Positions 41,977 through 50,264 of a stretch of DNA of 57,493 nt are shown here, piece by piece. Both the position numbers and the translations under genes were made by a program. Position 1 is the first letter of the stretch. The number at the start of each line of letters is the position of its first letter. A model generated the notes under the pieces. It did not search any database, was not told the DNA's origin, and worked only from the letters and a program-made list of their open reading frames with translations. The stretch is from an uncultured Mediterraneibacter sp. (GTDB taxonomy: Bacteria > Bacillota > Clostridia > Lachnospirales > Lachnospiraceae). Location: assembly GCA_944377745.1 (NCBI GenBank), contig CALWFV010000018.1, positions 1 to 57,493 of the forward strand, written 5' to 3'.

Positions 41977-43016
41977 TTCTTTGTCTCCCTTATTTCTTTC
42001 GGCGTCTTTCCGTAATACTCCTCAAAGAGGTGATAAAAATGACTGACATTCTCATACCCAACCTGATGCGCGATCTGCTTTACCGAAAGCGCAGTCTGTT
42101 CGAGCATCTGCCGCGCATATTTCATCCGGATCTCGATCACATACTGCCGGAACGGCTTGCCTCTGTATTTTTTCAGAATAAGGCTGTAATAATTCCTGTG
42201 GTAATGGAATTTTTCTTCCAGGTCCGCCACCGTGACCGAAGCCGCATTTGTTCGGATAAAATACTCTAATTCATACAGGAAGACCTTTTCTCTTCCCTCC
42301 CTGCTGTCAGAATGCAGCTGCAGCGTATAATCCCGGCAGAGATGCTGCAGGATCCGGATCATAAGACCCTGCTCTATCTTATCATATCCCGGTTCTTTTT
42401 CCAGATTTTCCGAGACAAGGACCTCCAGGATCCTCTCGATATCAAAATTTAGTCCCTCTGTTTTCCCTGTCTGTTTCAGTTCCAGAAAGCTCTGCTCCCT
42501 TTTCTGCCTCCGCAGCGCATGGAACAAAAACTGGCGCATCTCATCTGTCCCGTCATAACTTCTGAGCAGCTCTTCCATATAGTCCGACCGGATCTGGAGA
42601 AAAAGCACCGCCGCGTCTTCTGCCTCGATGTAGTCCGCATGCTCACAGTTCTGGTCTGTTATCACAAACTCGCCCCGGCTGAATTTTATCCTCTCGCCAA
42701 GCAGGATCTGCGTAAAACTCCCTTCAATCACATAGAGGATCTCAACATACTCATGTTTATGGAACCATCCGCATCTGGGGCTCTCCCGGCGGACGAAACG
42801 CCGCCAGGCAGGACTGATGCTCCACTCTGTCCCCTCCGCCCCGTAAACAACCAGAAGGATGGAAAGATTGTCGGCGATCCTCCGGTTATCAACAGACGAC
42901 AGCCGCCCCTGTCTGCTTGGCCAGAGCAAATCGTCACTGTCATTTTGCGGTTCTTCAGCCATGCATATCTCCCTGATATACCGAACCCGGTCTGAAACCC
43001 GATAAAATCCATCCAC
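41973..43016 (-). CDS. AraC family regulator with cupin sensor domain
   Basis: 347 residues. N-terminal cupin-like domain (about 75-160, with WFHKHEYVEILYVIEGSFTQ and a following H in ENCEH-type NCEHADY), a helical linker, then AraC helix-turn-helix pair (VTVADLEEKFHYHRNYYSLI and LSVKQIAHQVGYENVSHFYH). AAAGGGTGG precedes the ATG. Divergent from the GH2 gene at 43161, its probable target. It also overlaps the response regulator downstream, so sugar and envelope-stress control share a transcript. Confidence 0.9.
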   Translation of the reverse strand: MDGFYRVSDRVRYIREICMAEEPQNDSDDLLWPSRQGRLSSVDNRRIADNLSILLVVYGAEGTEWSISPAWRRFVRRESPRCGWFHKHEYVEILYVIEGSFTQILLGERIKFSRGEFVITDQNCEHADYIEAEDAAVLFLQIRSDYMEELLRSYDGTDEMRQFLFHALRRQKREQSFLELKQTGKTEGLNFDIERILEVLVSENLEKEPGYDKIEQGLMIRILQHLCRDYTLQLHSDSREGREKVFLYELEYFIRTNAASVTVADLEEKFHYHRNYYSLILKKYRGKPFRQYVIEIRMKYARQMLEQTALSVKQIAHQVGYENVSHFYHLFEEYYGKTPKEIRETKK

Positions 43017-43097
43017 CCTTTCGTCCCCTCTTTCTTATCGTTTCTGGAAATTCGTGCATTTCGTCCTTCCCTATGATTATATCCATTTCTTCTGTCC

Positions 43098-43126
43098 TTG
43101 TCATCCCCTGCCCGAAGATCTATCAT
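43098..43126 (+). promoter_or_regulatory. Promoter of the GH2 gene
   Basis: TTGTCA (43098-43103), 17 bases, TATCAT (43121-43126), then CTAGGAGGT as ribosome site before the ATG at 43161. The remaining upstream 80 bases would hold AraC sites; no repeat was certain. Confidence 0.55.
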
Positions 43127-43160
43127 AATGAAAAAGATTTTCACCTAGGAGGTATGAAAA

Positions 43161-45680
43161 ATGCGAACTCAGAACATTGATCAGGGATGGCAGTTCCAAT
43201 ATGGGATCGTTTCCGGCTTTCCGGACCCTTCCAGGCAGAAGGCCATCCGGGAGGTGAACCTGCCTCATGACTATATGGTCGAAAGCGAGGTAACACAGAC
43301 CGCCCCTGCCGGGAGCGCAAGCGGCTTTTACACTGCCGGCGTCGCTTCCTACACCAAATACATCGATATCCCTCAGGAATGGGAGAACGAAAAAGTATCT
43401 CTCCATTTTGACGGAGTCATGATGAACGCTACAGTGGACGTCAACGGATGCAGAGTCTGCCTTCAGCACAACGGGTATATCCCGTTTTATGCAGATATCA
43501 CTCCGTATATTTATTTCGGAAAAGCCAACCGGGTAACGGTCACTGTAAATCCCAGCATGCAGCCAAACTCGCGCTGGTATACGGGCGCCGGTATTTTCCG
43601 CAGTGTGGAACTGTGCCATATGCCAAAACTCCATATCGCAGCCGATGGGGTCTTCGGCTATACAAAGGAGATCGAGTACGATGAACAGGGTTCTCCTGCC
43701 GCGGCGTATCTGCACACAGAGGTGGAGATACGCAATGAGACTGCGGAAAACAGGATCGCTATGGCAGAAGTATTTCTCACCAGGGACGGAAGCGATCAGG
43801 TGATCCTGAGCCGAAAGCAGAAAATCCAGGTGAATCCTGTCTCATCCGATACCGCATACATTGATCTTACTTTGGAGCATCCGGCGCTCTGGGATATTGA
43901 AACTCCCAATCTCTATCGGCTCCACGCCAGAGTGACAGACCTGGGCGTCTTTAAAACCCATTTTATTCCGGGCGCAGAAAATACGGTTGACGAAACATCC
44001 GTGCTCTTCGGGGTCAGAACCGTCGCCGCGGATGCCAGACGGGGGCTGCGCGTCAACGGAAAGACGGTGAAATTAAAAGGCGGCTGTATCCATCATGATA
44101 ACGGAATGCTTGGCGCTGTCTCCCTCTATCAGAGCGAGTACCGCAAAATATCCATTTTGAAACAGGTCGGATTTAACGCGGTCAGGACGACACACAATCC
44201 CCCCTCCGCCGCGCTGATGGAGACATGCGACCGTCTCGGCATGTATGTCTTTGCCGAAGCCTTTGACGCCTGGGGTATTATGAAACAGCCCGGGGACTAC
44301 AACCAGTTTTTTGACACTGACTGGGAAAAAGACCTTACCGCTTTCATGAAGCGGGACCGTAACCACCCGTCTGTGGTCATTTGGTCCACAGGAAATGAGA
44401 TCCCGGAACGGGGCGGTCTGAACAACGGCTATACCCTTGCCACAAGGCTTGCGCAGGCAGCACGGAGCCTTGACCCCAGCCGGCCTATTTCCAACGCGAT
44501 CTGTTCCTACTGGAGCGGACTTGACGATGAACTCTCAGAAGAAAACCTGAAAAAAATGATGGAAGATTCTCCTGTTCCCGATCCCCTGCAAAATGCCGAT
44601 GCAGGGAAAAATGACACAAGCTGGGAAGAATACTCAGAAGCCTTTACCAACGGGCTTGACATTGTAGGATACAACTATATGGAAGACAAATATGCCGCAG
44701 ATCATGAAATGTATCCCGAGCGGGTCATACTCGGATCGGAAAATTATCCGAAAGAGATCGGCATCCACTGGCCGAGGATCGAGCGCACTCCCTATGTGAT
44801 CGGAGATTTTACCTGGACTGCCTTTGACTATATCGGCGAGGCAGGGATCGGAAAATCCGTATTTCTGGAGGCAGATGATCCGCTCCTGAAGATCGGTCCT
44901 TTTGCTCTTATGTCCCACGGTTCTCAGTTCCCCTGGCGGCTCGCCAATGATGCCGACGCAGATATCAACGGCGCGATCCTGCCCCAGGGAGCTTACCGCT
45001 CTGTTATATGGGGCAGCAGCGGGACTTTCCTGTATTCCTATGACCCTGCTGTCTTCGGGAAGACTGAGCTGATCAGCAACTGGGGATTTACAGATGTCAG
45101 CAAAAACTGGAACTGGGACAGCCCGGAGGGAAGCCCGGCGCAGGCTGCTGTTTTTTCCAACGGAGATGAAGTAGCGCTCTTCCAAAATGGAACCCTTGCA
45201 GGGAAATTAAAAGCAGGGGAACGCCTGGCGGCTGGACTGCCGAAGAGTTTTCTCTTCGATCTCCCTTATATCCCCGGGGAACTCACGGCGGTCAGCTATA
45301 AAGACGGGGCAGAACTCTCAAGAGACACCCTGAAGACCGCCGGTCCGGCAAAGCAGATCCGCCTGGTTCCTGAAAAGACAGAGATGTCCGCCGACGGTCA
45401 CGATGTGATCTATGTCCGTGTGGAGCTGATCGATGAAGAGGGGCTCACCGTGCCCGATTCAGACCGGAAGCTTCATGCATCCGCCGACGGAGCCGGCACC
45501 CTGTCTGCCTTTGGCTCTGCCAATCCGATCACAGACGAGAACTACACCGCCGGGGTCTTCACCACATACCGGGGAACCGCCATGGCGATCATCCGCAGCG
45601 GTTATGGCACCGGGACATGTACATTGTCCGTATCCGAAGACGGGCTGGAAACGGCTTCCGTCACACTTTATGCAGTATGA
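43161..45680 (+). CDS. Glycoside hydrolase family 2 (beta-galactosidase-like)
   Basis: 839 residues, complete. Sugar-binding domain (1-170; LPHDYMVES, SRWYTGAGIFRSVEL), Ig-like domain (about 175-290), TIM barrel (295-600) with acid/base glutamate in STGNEIPE and nucleophile glutamate in ILGSENYP, then C-terminal Ig-like/DUF4982 and Big-type domains (about 610-839). No signal peptide, so intracellular. The substrate is likely a beta-galactoside or beta-glucuronide oligosaccharide; it cannot be fixed from the sequence. Under the divergent AraC regulator. Confidence 0.93.
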   Translation: MRTQNIDQGWQFQYGIVSGFPDPSRQKAIREVNLPHDYMVESEVTQTAPAGSASGFYTAGVASYTKYIDIPQEWENEKVSLHFDGVMMNATVDVNGCRVCLQHNGYIPFYADITPYIYFGKANRVTVTVNPSMQPNSRWYTGAGIFRSVELCHMPKLHIAADGVFGYTKEIEYDEQGSPAAAYLHTEVEIRNETAENRIAMAEVFLTRDGSDQVILSRKQKIQVNPVSSDTAYIDLTLEHPALWDIETPNLYRLHARVTDLGVFKTHFIPGAENTVDETSVLFGVRTVAADARRGLRVNGKTVKLKGGCIHHDNGMLGAVSLYQSEYRKISILKQVGFNAVRTTHNPPSAALMETCDRLGMYVFAEAFDAWGIMKQPGDYNQFFDTDWEKDLTAFMKRDRNHPSVVIWSTGNEIPERGGLNNGYTLATRLAQAARSLDPSRPISNAICSYWSGLDDELSEENLKKMMEDSPVPDPLQNADAGKNDTSWEEYSEAFTNGLDIVGYNYMEDKYAADHEMYPERVILGSENYPKEIGIHWPRIERTPYVIGDFTWTAFDYIGEAGIGKSVFLEADDPLLKIGPFALMSHGSQFPWRLANDADADINGAILPQGAYRSVIWGSSGTFLYSYDPAVFGKTELISNWGFTDVSKNWNWDSPEGSPAQAAVFSNGDEVALFQNGTLAGKLKAGERLAAGLPKSFLFDLPYIPGELTAVSYKDGAELSRDTLKTAGPAKQIRLVPEKTEMSADGHDVIYVRVELIDEEGLTVPDSDRKLHASADGAGTLSAFGSANPITDENYTAGVFTTYRGTAMAIIRSGYGTGTCTLSVSEDGLETASVTLYAV

Positions 45681-45692
45681 TAACAGTATATA

Positions 45693-45731
45693 GGAAAGCT
45701 GCTGTCTCGTTCCACGGGCCAGCAGCTTTCC
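45693..45731 (+). terminator. Terminator after GH2
   Basis: GGAAAGCTGCTG and CAGCAGCTTTCC form a perfect 12-bp stem, followed by TTGTTTTTC. Confidence 0.9.
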
Positions 45732-45746
45732 TTGTTTTTCTTTTTG

Positions 45747-46298
45747 TCAGAGTTTTACGGTCTTCGGCTCGTGTTCCATCGCCGGAATGATCTTTTCCAT
45801 GAGGTCCTTCGTCCGAATCTTCAGGCTGGACGTGTTGATACAGGGGTGGCACCCGAAATATTCATCCTTAAGCACATCCTCGTCAATCAGGAGCTGAACC
45901 TTCTTTTCCCGGTCGTTCATCAGCCCCATAACGCTCACCGAGCCGGGCGTGATGTCCAGATATTTCTCCATGTACTCCGGCTTTGCGAAAGACAGCCGGG
46001 ATGATCCTATCTGGACGGACAGATACTTTGTCTTAAAAGGCTTATCTCCCGGGATCAGCAGCAGATAAAAGTCTGTCTCCTGCCGGTTGCAGAGGAACAG
46101 GTTCTTGCAGATCGCCACTCCCTTTTCCTCGCCCTCGCTCAATGTCCGGTCAATCTCCTCACACGCCTCCATGGTCATTGCCGGTTCATGGTCGATCCGC
46201 TGGTATTTTACTCCCAGAGAATCCAGGAGGTCGTACACCCGGATTTCTTTTTCAAGGCGCCCTTCCTCATTCTCCGGTCTTCCGTTTACTAATTCCAT
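45747..46298 (-). CDS. YbaK/ProX-type aminoacyl-tRNA deacylase
   Basis: 183 residues. YbaK fold: IDHEPAMTMEACEEI, KNLFLCNRQETDFYLLLIPG with the catalytic lysine region, and LTPGSVSVMGL-type ITPGSVSVMGLMND plus FGCHPCINTSSLKI at the end, as in ProXp-ala/ProX proteins that hydrolyse mischarged Ala-tRNA(Pro). AAGGAG lies ten bases before the ATG at 46298; the longer reading starts in GC-rich non-coding DNA. Cytoplasmic quality control. Confidence 0.92.
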   Translation of the reverse strand: MELVNGRPENEEGRLEKEIRVYDLLDSLGVKYQRIDHEPAMTMEACEEIDRTLSEGEEKGVAICKNLFLCNRQETDFYLLLIPGDKPFKTKYLSVQIGSSRLSFAKPEYMEKYLDITPGSVSVMGLMNDREKKVQLLIDEDVLKDEYFGCHPCINTSSLKIRTKDLMEKIIPAMEHEPKTVKL

Positions 46299-46418
46299 TT
46301 TTCTGTGTCTCCTTTTTTGTTGCCGTTCACGCCGAACTGCCGCCTGCATGCTCACTCATCGCGCTGACGCGTTCCAGTCCCGCACTACGTGCTAAGACTG
46401 CTTATGGGGAGGCAGCGG

Positions 46419-48128
46419 TTACGAGTTCAGCTTCAGCCCTCTGTAGCGGTTAAAGCAGGCAAAGATCTCCTGCTTCCTCGGCATCGCCATGCAGGAGATG
46501 CTGGAGCTGCTCTCGCAGAGCGCTGAGAGCGTTCCCTTCTCCATCACCCGCTCCAGCTCATCCACCACCTGGCGCAGGTCCTTCCTTCCGTCCAGAATGT
46601 GCTTCTGGGCATACCGCATACAGTATCCCAGCGCCGTCACCTGCTCGCTGTCCGTGATCTGCTCCACATACCGCAGGTCGATCGTCTCTTTGTTTATCAT
46701 GACGCCTTCTTTTGCAAGCGTCTTCATCTTGATCCGGTCATTTCCCTTAAATGCCTGGCTGGGTCTCGGGCATCTCCTGAAATCCGGTCTTGCCGCCGGC
46801 TCCTCCGGTCCGGTGATCATAGGATAGCTCTCCGCTTCTTTCTTCGCGTAAGCGGTGATATCCTTCGGCACATACCTGTCCATCTGGATGATGCTGTCCG
46901 CAATGTGGAAATACGCTCCCGAGCTGCCCGCCACGATGATGGTGGAAATGCCGTAATCATCGTACAGTTCCCGGATCCGCTCGATAAACGGGGTGATCGG
47001 CTCCATGTCCCGGTGGATGACTCTCTGCATCAGCTCATCGCGGATCATAAAGTTGGTCGCGCTGGTGTCCTCGTCGATCAGCAGAAGGGACGCCCCCGCC
47101 TCAATGCTCTCCACCACGTTCGCCGCCTGGGAGGTGCTTCCGCTGGCGTCCTCGGTGCAGAATTTTACCGTGTCCTTTCCGTTTGGAAGGTCATTGATAA
47201 ACATGGAGATATCCGTCTTCTGGATGCTCCGTCCATCTTCCGCCCGGATCTTCATTGCTGTATCGTCAGTGATCACGTATTCTCTTCCGTCTCCCGCGAT
47301 ATGGTCATAGACGCCCAGTTCCAACGCTTTAAGCAGCGTAGATTTCCCGTGGTATCCGCCGCCCACGATAAGGGTGATCCCTTTTCTGATGCCCATTCCC
47401 GTGATCTTTCCTCTGTGGGGCAGATCCATGGTCACTTTCAGTTCCTCGGGAGAGCGGAATTTCACGCCGCCCTTCATCGGTCTTGGCGAGATTCCGGATT
47501 CCCTCGGCAGGATACTCCCGTCCGCCACAAAGGCGCACAGCCCCATCTTCGGCAGCATTTCCCGGATATAGTGCTGGTCCTCCGCCAGGTCGATGATAGA
47601 GCGCAGCCGCTTTCCATCCATATTTTTATAGAAGAGCGCATGTTTCACGCACTCCGGCACGAAATCAAACAGTATCTTTTCCAACTCCCTGGCATTGATG
47701 GTCCTTCCGTTTGCCGGGAATCCGATCTCCATACGCAGCACCACGTCCCCCGTCGCCGGATCGATCCGGCACGCGGTACGCTCCAGCACTTCCTGGCAGC
47801 ACCGGCTCACAGAGATCAGCCCGCTCTTTCCCGATCCCTTCGCCTTGAAGGCGAACTGCTCCGCCTTCCTCCCGAACTGTCTCGTCAGTTCGTCCTGAAG
47901 CGCGGTACGCTGATGCGTATCCTTATATAATTCCTGCGGGAACGCCGCCGTTTTTCCCTTCACATGGACGCTCACCTTCGACGGGGACGCAAAAGGATCC
48001 CCCTGTACATGGTCGATGGACAGCACATATCCGGGAAACTGATACATCCCCTTTGTATCTTTGTAAGCGGGATAACCACGGTGGTCGATCCTGCTCAGTA
48101 AGCTTCTGAGTTCTGTTGATGTCTGCAT
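46419..48128 (-). CDS. ABC_ATPase-family protein (P-loop ATPase)
   Basis: 569 residues of the PF09818-type family of predicted ABC-class ATPases. N-terminal domain RSLLSRIDHRGYPAYKDTKG; P-loop GITLIVGGGYHGKSTLLKAL; Walker B ASLLLIDEDTSATNFMIRD; then a switch-like segment TIIVAGSSGAYFHIAD. The function is not known; relatives occur across bacteria as single soluble proteins. Start at 48128 follows AAAGGAGACAGAG. Stands alone, between a terminator hairpin and the YbaK gene. Confidence 0.92.
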   Translation of the reverse strand: MQTSTELRSLLSRIDHRGYPAYKDTKGMYQFPGYVLSIDHVQGDPFASPSKVSVHVKGKTAAFPQELYKDTHQRTALQDELTRQFGRKAEQFAFKAKGSGKSGLISVSRCCQEVLERTACRIDPATGDVVLRMEIGFPANGRTINARELEKILFDFVPECVKHALFYKNMDGKRLRSIIDLAEDQHYIREMLPKMGLCAFVADGSILPRESGISPRPMKGGVKFRSPEELKVTMDLPHRGKITGMGIRKGITLIVGGGYHGKSTLLKALELGVYDHIAGDGREYVITDDTAMKIRAEDGRSIQKTDISMFINDLPNGKDTVKFCTEDASGSTSQAANVVESIEAGASLLLIDEDTSATNFMIRDELMQRVIHRDMEPITPFIERIRELYDDYGISTIIVAGSSGAYFHIADSIIQMDRYVPKDITAYAKKEAESYPMITGPEEPAARPDFRRCPRPSQAFKGNDRIKMKTLAKEGVMINKETIDLRYVEQITDSEQVTALGYCMRYAQKHILDGRKDLRQVVDELERVMEKGTLSALCESSSSISCMAMPRKQEIFACFNRYRGLKLNS

Positions 48129-48177
48129 CTCTGTCTCCTTTCTTTTCAGAATATTCTGACTGCTTTCAAAAAAAGTA

Positions 48178-48203
48178 CCGTGTACCTACGCAAAAGTACA
48201 CGG
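48178..48203 (-). terminator. Terminator after the broken GH43 gene
   Basis: CCGTGTAC (48178-48185) and GTACACGG (48196-48203) pair; the minus strand continues TACTTTTTTTG. It would end the rhamnoside-locus transcript, or attenuate the ABC_ATPase gene downstream. Confidence 0.8.
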
Positions 48204-48314
48204 CACCGATTAGGTAATATTTTCTGAATACTCTGACACTTTTGCTCAAACACGACTCTATTTTACCATGAATTTGTTTCAGCGCAAGAGTAAAGGTTCT
48301 TTCTTATCCTCTGA

Positions 48315-49542
48315 TCAGCCTCTGATAAGTGTAAATTCTGTCATATCGCATTTTCCTGTTCCTGTGAAGAAAAAGTAGACTGCGTTTACTCCATCCTCAA
48401 GTTTTACCGGTATGTGGACCGTCTCATTTCCGGAGCAGACAATCTCCGTCTCACCGGCTGTTTTCTCTCCGCTCTTATCCGTACAGACACGGACTCTCCC
48501 CCAGAATTCGCCGCTGATCTCCGCTGTGATCTCCCTGACGCCTTCGCACCGGAAATATTTGTATCCCAGTCTGCTGCCATCCACAATATCGGTTATATAC
48601 TGCTTTTTCCCGTCTGCTGTGGACGTCACTCTGGTCTGTGTCTTCATGATCGGATTGCTGTAGTCGATCCGGCTCTGCGTCGTCGGATCCGTAATATGGC
48701 ACGCGATATAAGCGGGATATGTCCCTTCCCCTGCCAGCGGGCCGTCGTTGAGACCGCAGCTCGTGATCTCTGCCTGACGTATCTTCCCGTCCGACCCGAT
48801 CTTTATCTTCTCCGCACATCCCTGTCTGGAGCACTCTGTCCCGTTGGTCGGTCTGTGGTAGAAGATGTACCACTGCCCGTCAGCCTTTACCATCCCTCCG
48901 TGATTATTTCCAAGAACATTTACCTGAGTATCGTTTCCGTCAAGCCCGAAAGGGATTCTGACGCATAACTTCCGCGATCTCCCGGAACTTTGCTTTTTCC
49001 TCCTCGGGCAGGTCCATTTCATCCGGATCCGGTATCTTCATTTCTTTCTCCTCTGCGGGAGCAAAGCCATAGTAAAGATAAATGCGGCCGTTGTCGTTAA
49101 GCACTGCCGGATCAAAAGGCATAAATTCCCGGAGCACCGCCCCTTCACGGATAGAATCCGGATATCTGACATGCCCGTAGAAAGAAAAGGGACCTGCCGG
49201 GCTGTCACTGACAGCAACGCCAATCTCATGATAAAACGAGAAACAGTAATACAGATAATACCTGCCGTCCGCTCCCCTGCAGACATCCGGCGCCCACAGA
49301 TCCATCTTCCCGTCACGATTGGAAGGATCCTGGGTCTTTGTGTAAATGATGCCCTCATACCTCCAGTCGGACAGATCATCCTCCGGCGCGGACCATGTCA
49401 CATAATCCCCCTGACAGTATCTTTTACCAAACGCCTCGTCGTGAGAGCCGTAAATATATACACGTCCCTCAAACAAATGAGGTTCCCCGTCCGGCACGTA
49501 TTCATATTCCGGAAGGTAAGGATTATACACCTGTCGTTTCAT
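48315..49542 (-). pseudogene. Glycoside hydrolase family 43, frameshifted and internally deleted
   Basis: Two frames together make one broken enzyme. The first (49542 to 48940) begins MKRQVYNPYL after GGAGGAATAA and holds two catalytic aspartates, in YVPDGEPH (D18) and LWAPDVC (D86). It ends RQNPFRA. The second (about 48980 to 48315) resumes in another frame at IPFGLDGNDTQ and continues with LGNNHGGMVKADGQWYIFYH and a beta-sandwich C-terminal domain. Between them the segment carrying the acid glutamate (normally in a GHEFFEASS-like motif) and about 80-100 residues are absent, so the product cannot be active. Arabinosidase or xylosidase was the likely former role. Confidence 0.8.
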
Positions 49543-49622
49543 ATTTTGTTATTCCTCCTTCAACTCTTTATCATCTTACATCCCATCAGGTTACAGTTCC
49601 CATCATCTGAGCAGTATCCCTC

Positions 49623-50264
49623 TCATTCCTGGCAGCAGACCCACAGGTCTGAAAAGCTGTTCAGCGGATATGTGGTCCGCTCATACTGAGCCGCCTCTCC
49701 AAGCCCGGCACTGTCGAATCCTCCCGCACAGGCGGCATCGATCCCCGCCTTTGCGTCCTCGACAACAAGACATTCCTCCGGCTCAAGCCCCAGGAACTCC
49801 GCTGCCTTTAAGAACACCTCCGGATCCGGTTTTGAACGGCTGATATTCGTACCGTCACTTACCGCGTCAAAGTATCCTTCCAGCCCGATCCTTGAAAGGA
49901 TCATCTTCGCGTTTTTGCTGGAGGAACCGATAGCGAGCTTCGCTCCGCCCTCCCTTAACCGGTCCAGGGTCTCCTTCACTTCTCCGGAAAGATCCGCCGG
50001 CGTCATACTGCCGAGCAGTTCCCTGTATAGTTCATTTTTCTCCGCGGCGAGTTCTTTCTTTTCTTCTTCGCTGTATTCTCTTGTGCTGCGCTCCAGGATG
50101 ATCTCCAGGCTCTCCATCCTGCTGACGCCGCGAAGCCGGTTGTTGATCTTCTCATCAAAATACACGCCGATCCTGTCCGCCATTTTCTTCCATGCCTGAT
50201 AATGGTATTGATCCGTGAAGCAGACCACTCCGTCCAGGTCAAAAATAATTCCTTTATATTTCAT
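49623..50264 (-). CDS. pgmB: HAD family beta-phosphoglucomutase-like enzyme
   Basis: 213 residues. HAD motif I FDLDGVVCFTD (nucleophile Asp), cap domain with RLRGVSRMESLEIIL (the substrate loop of beta-phosphoglucomutase), motif II IGSSS, motif III K in SRSKPDPEVF and motif IV VVEDAKAGIDAA. Interconverts beta-glucose 1-phosphate and glucose 6-phosphate, or a related sugar phosphate. Overlaps the GH78 gene stop by 11 bases, in the same operon. The cap closely fits pgmB; other sugar-phosphate phosphatases remain possible. Confidence 0.88.
   Translation of the reverse strand: MKYKGIIFDLDGVVCFTDQYHYQAWKKMADRIGVYFDEKINNRLRGVSRMESLEIILERSTREYSEEEKKELAAEKNELYRELLGSMTPADLSGEVKETLDRLREGGAKLAIGSSSKNAKMILSRIGLEGYFDAVSDGTNISRSKPDPEVFLKAAEFLGLEPEECLVVEDAKAGIDAACAGGFDSAGLGEAAQYERTTYPLNSFSDLWVCCQE

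Noticed and set aside
46599-47930. 443-codon plus-strand frame opposite the ABC_ATPase-family gene
   Set aside because: Shadow of a real gene; composition rich in H, R and D typical of antisense reading.
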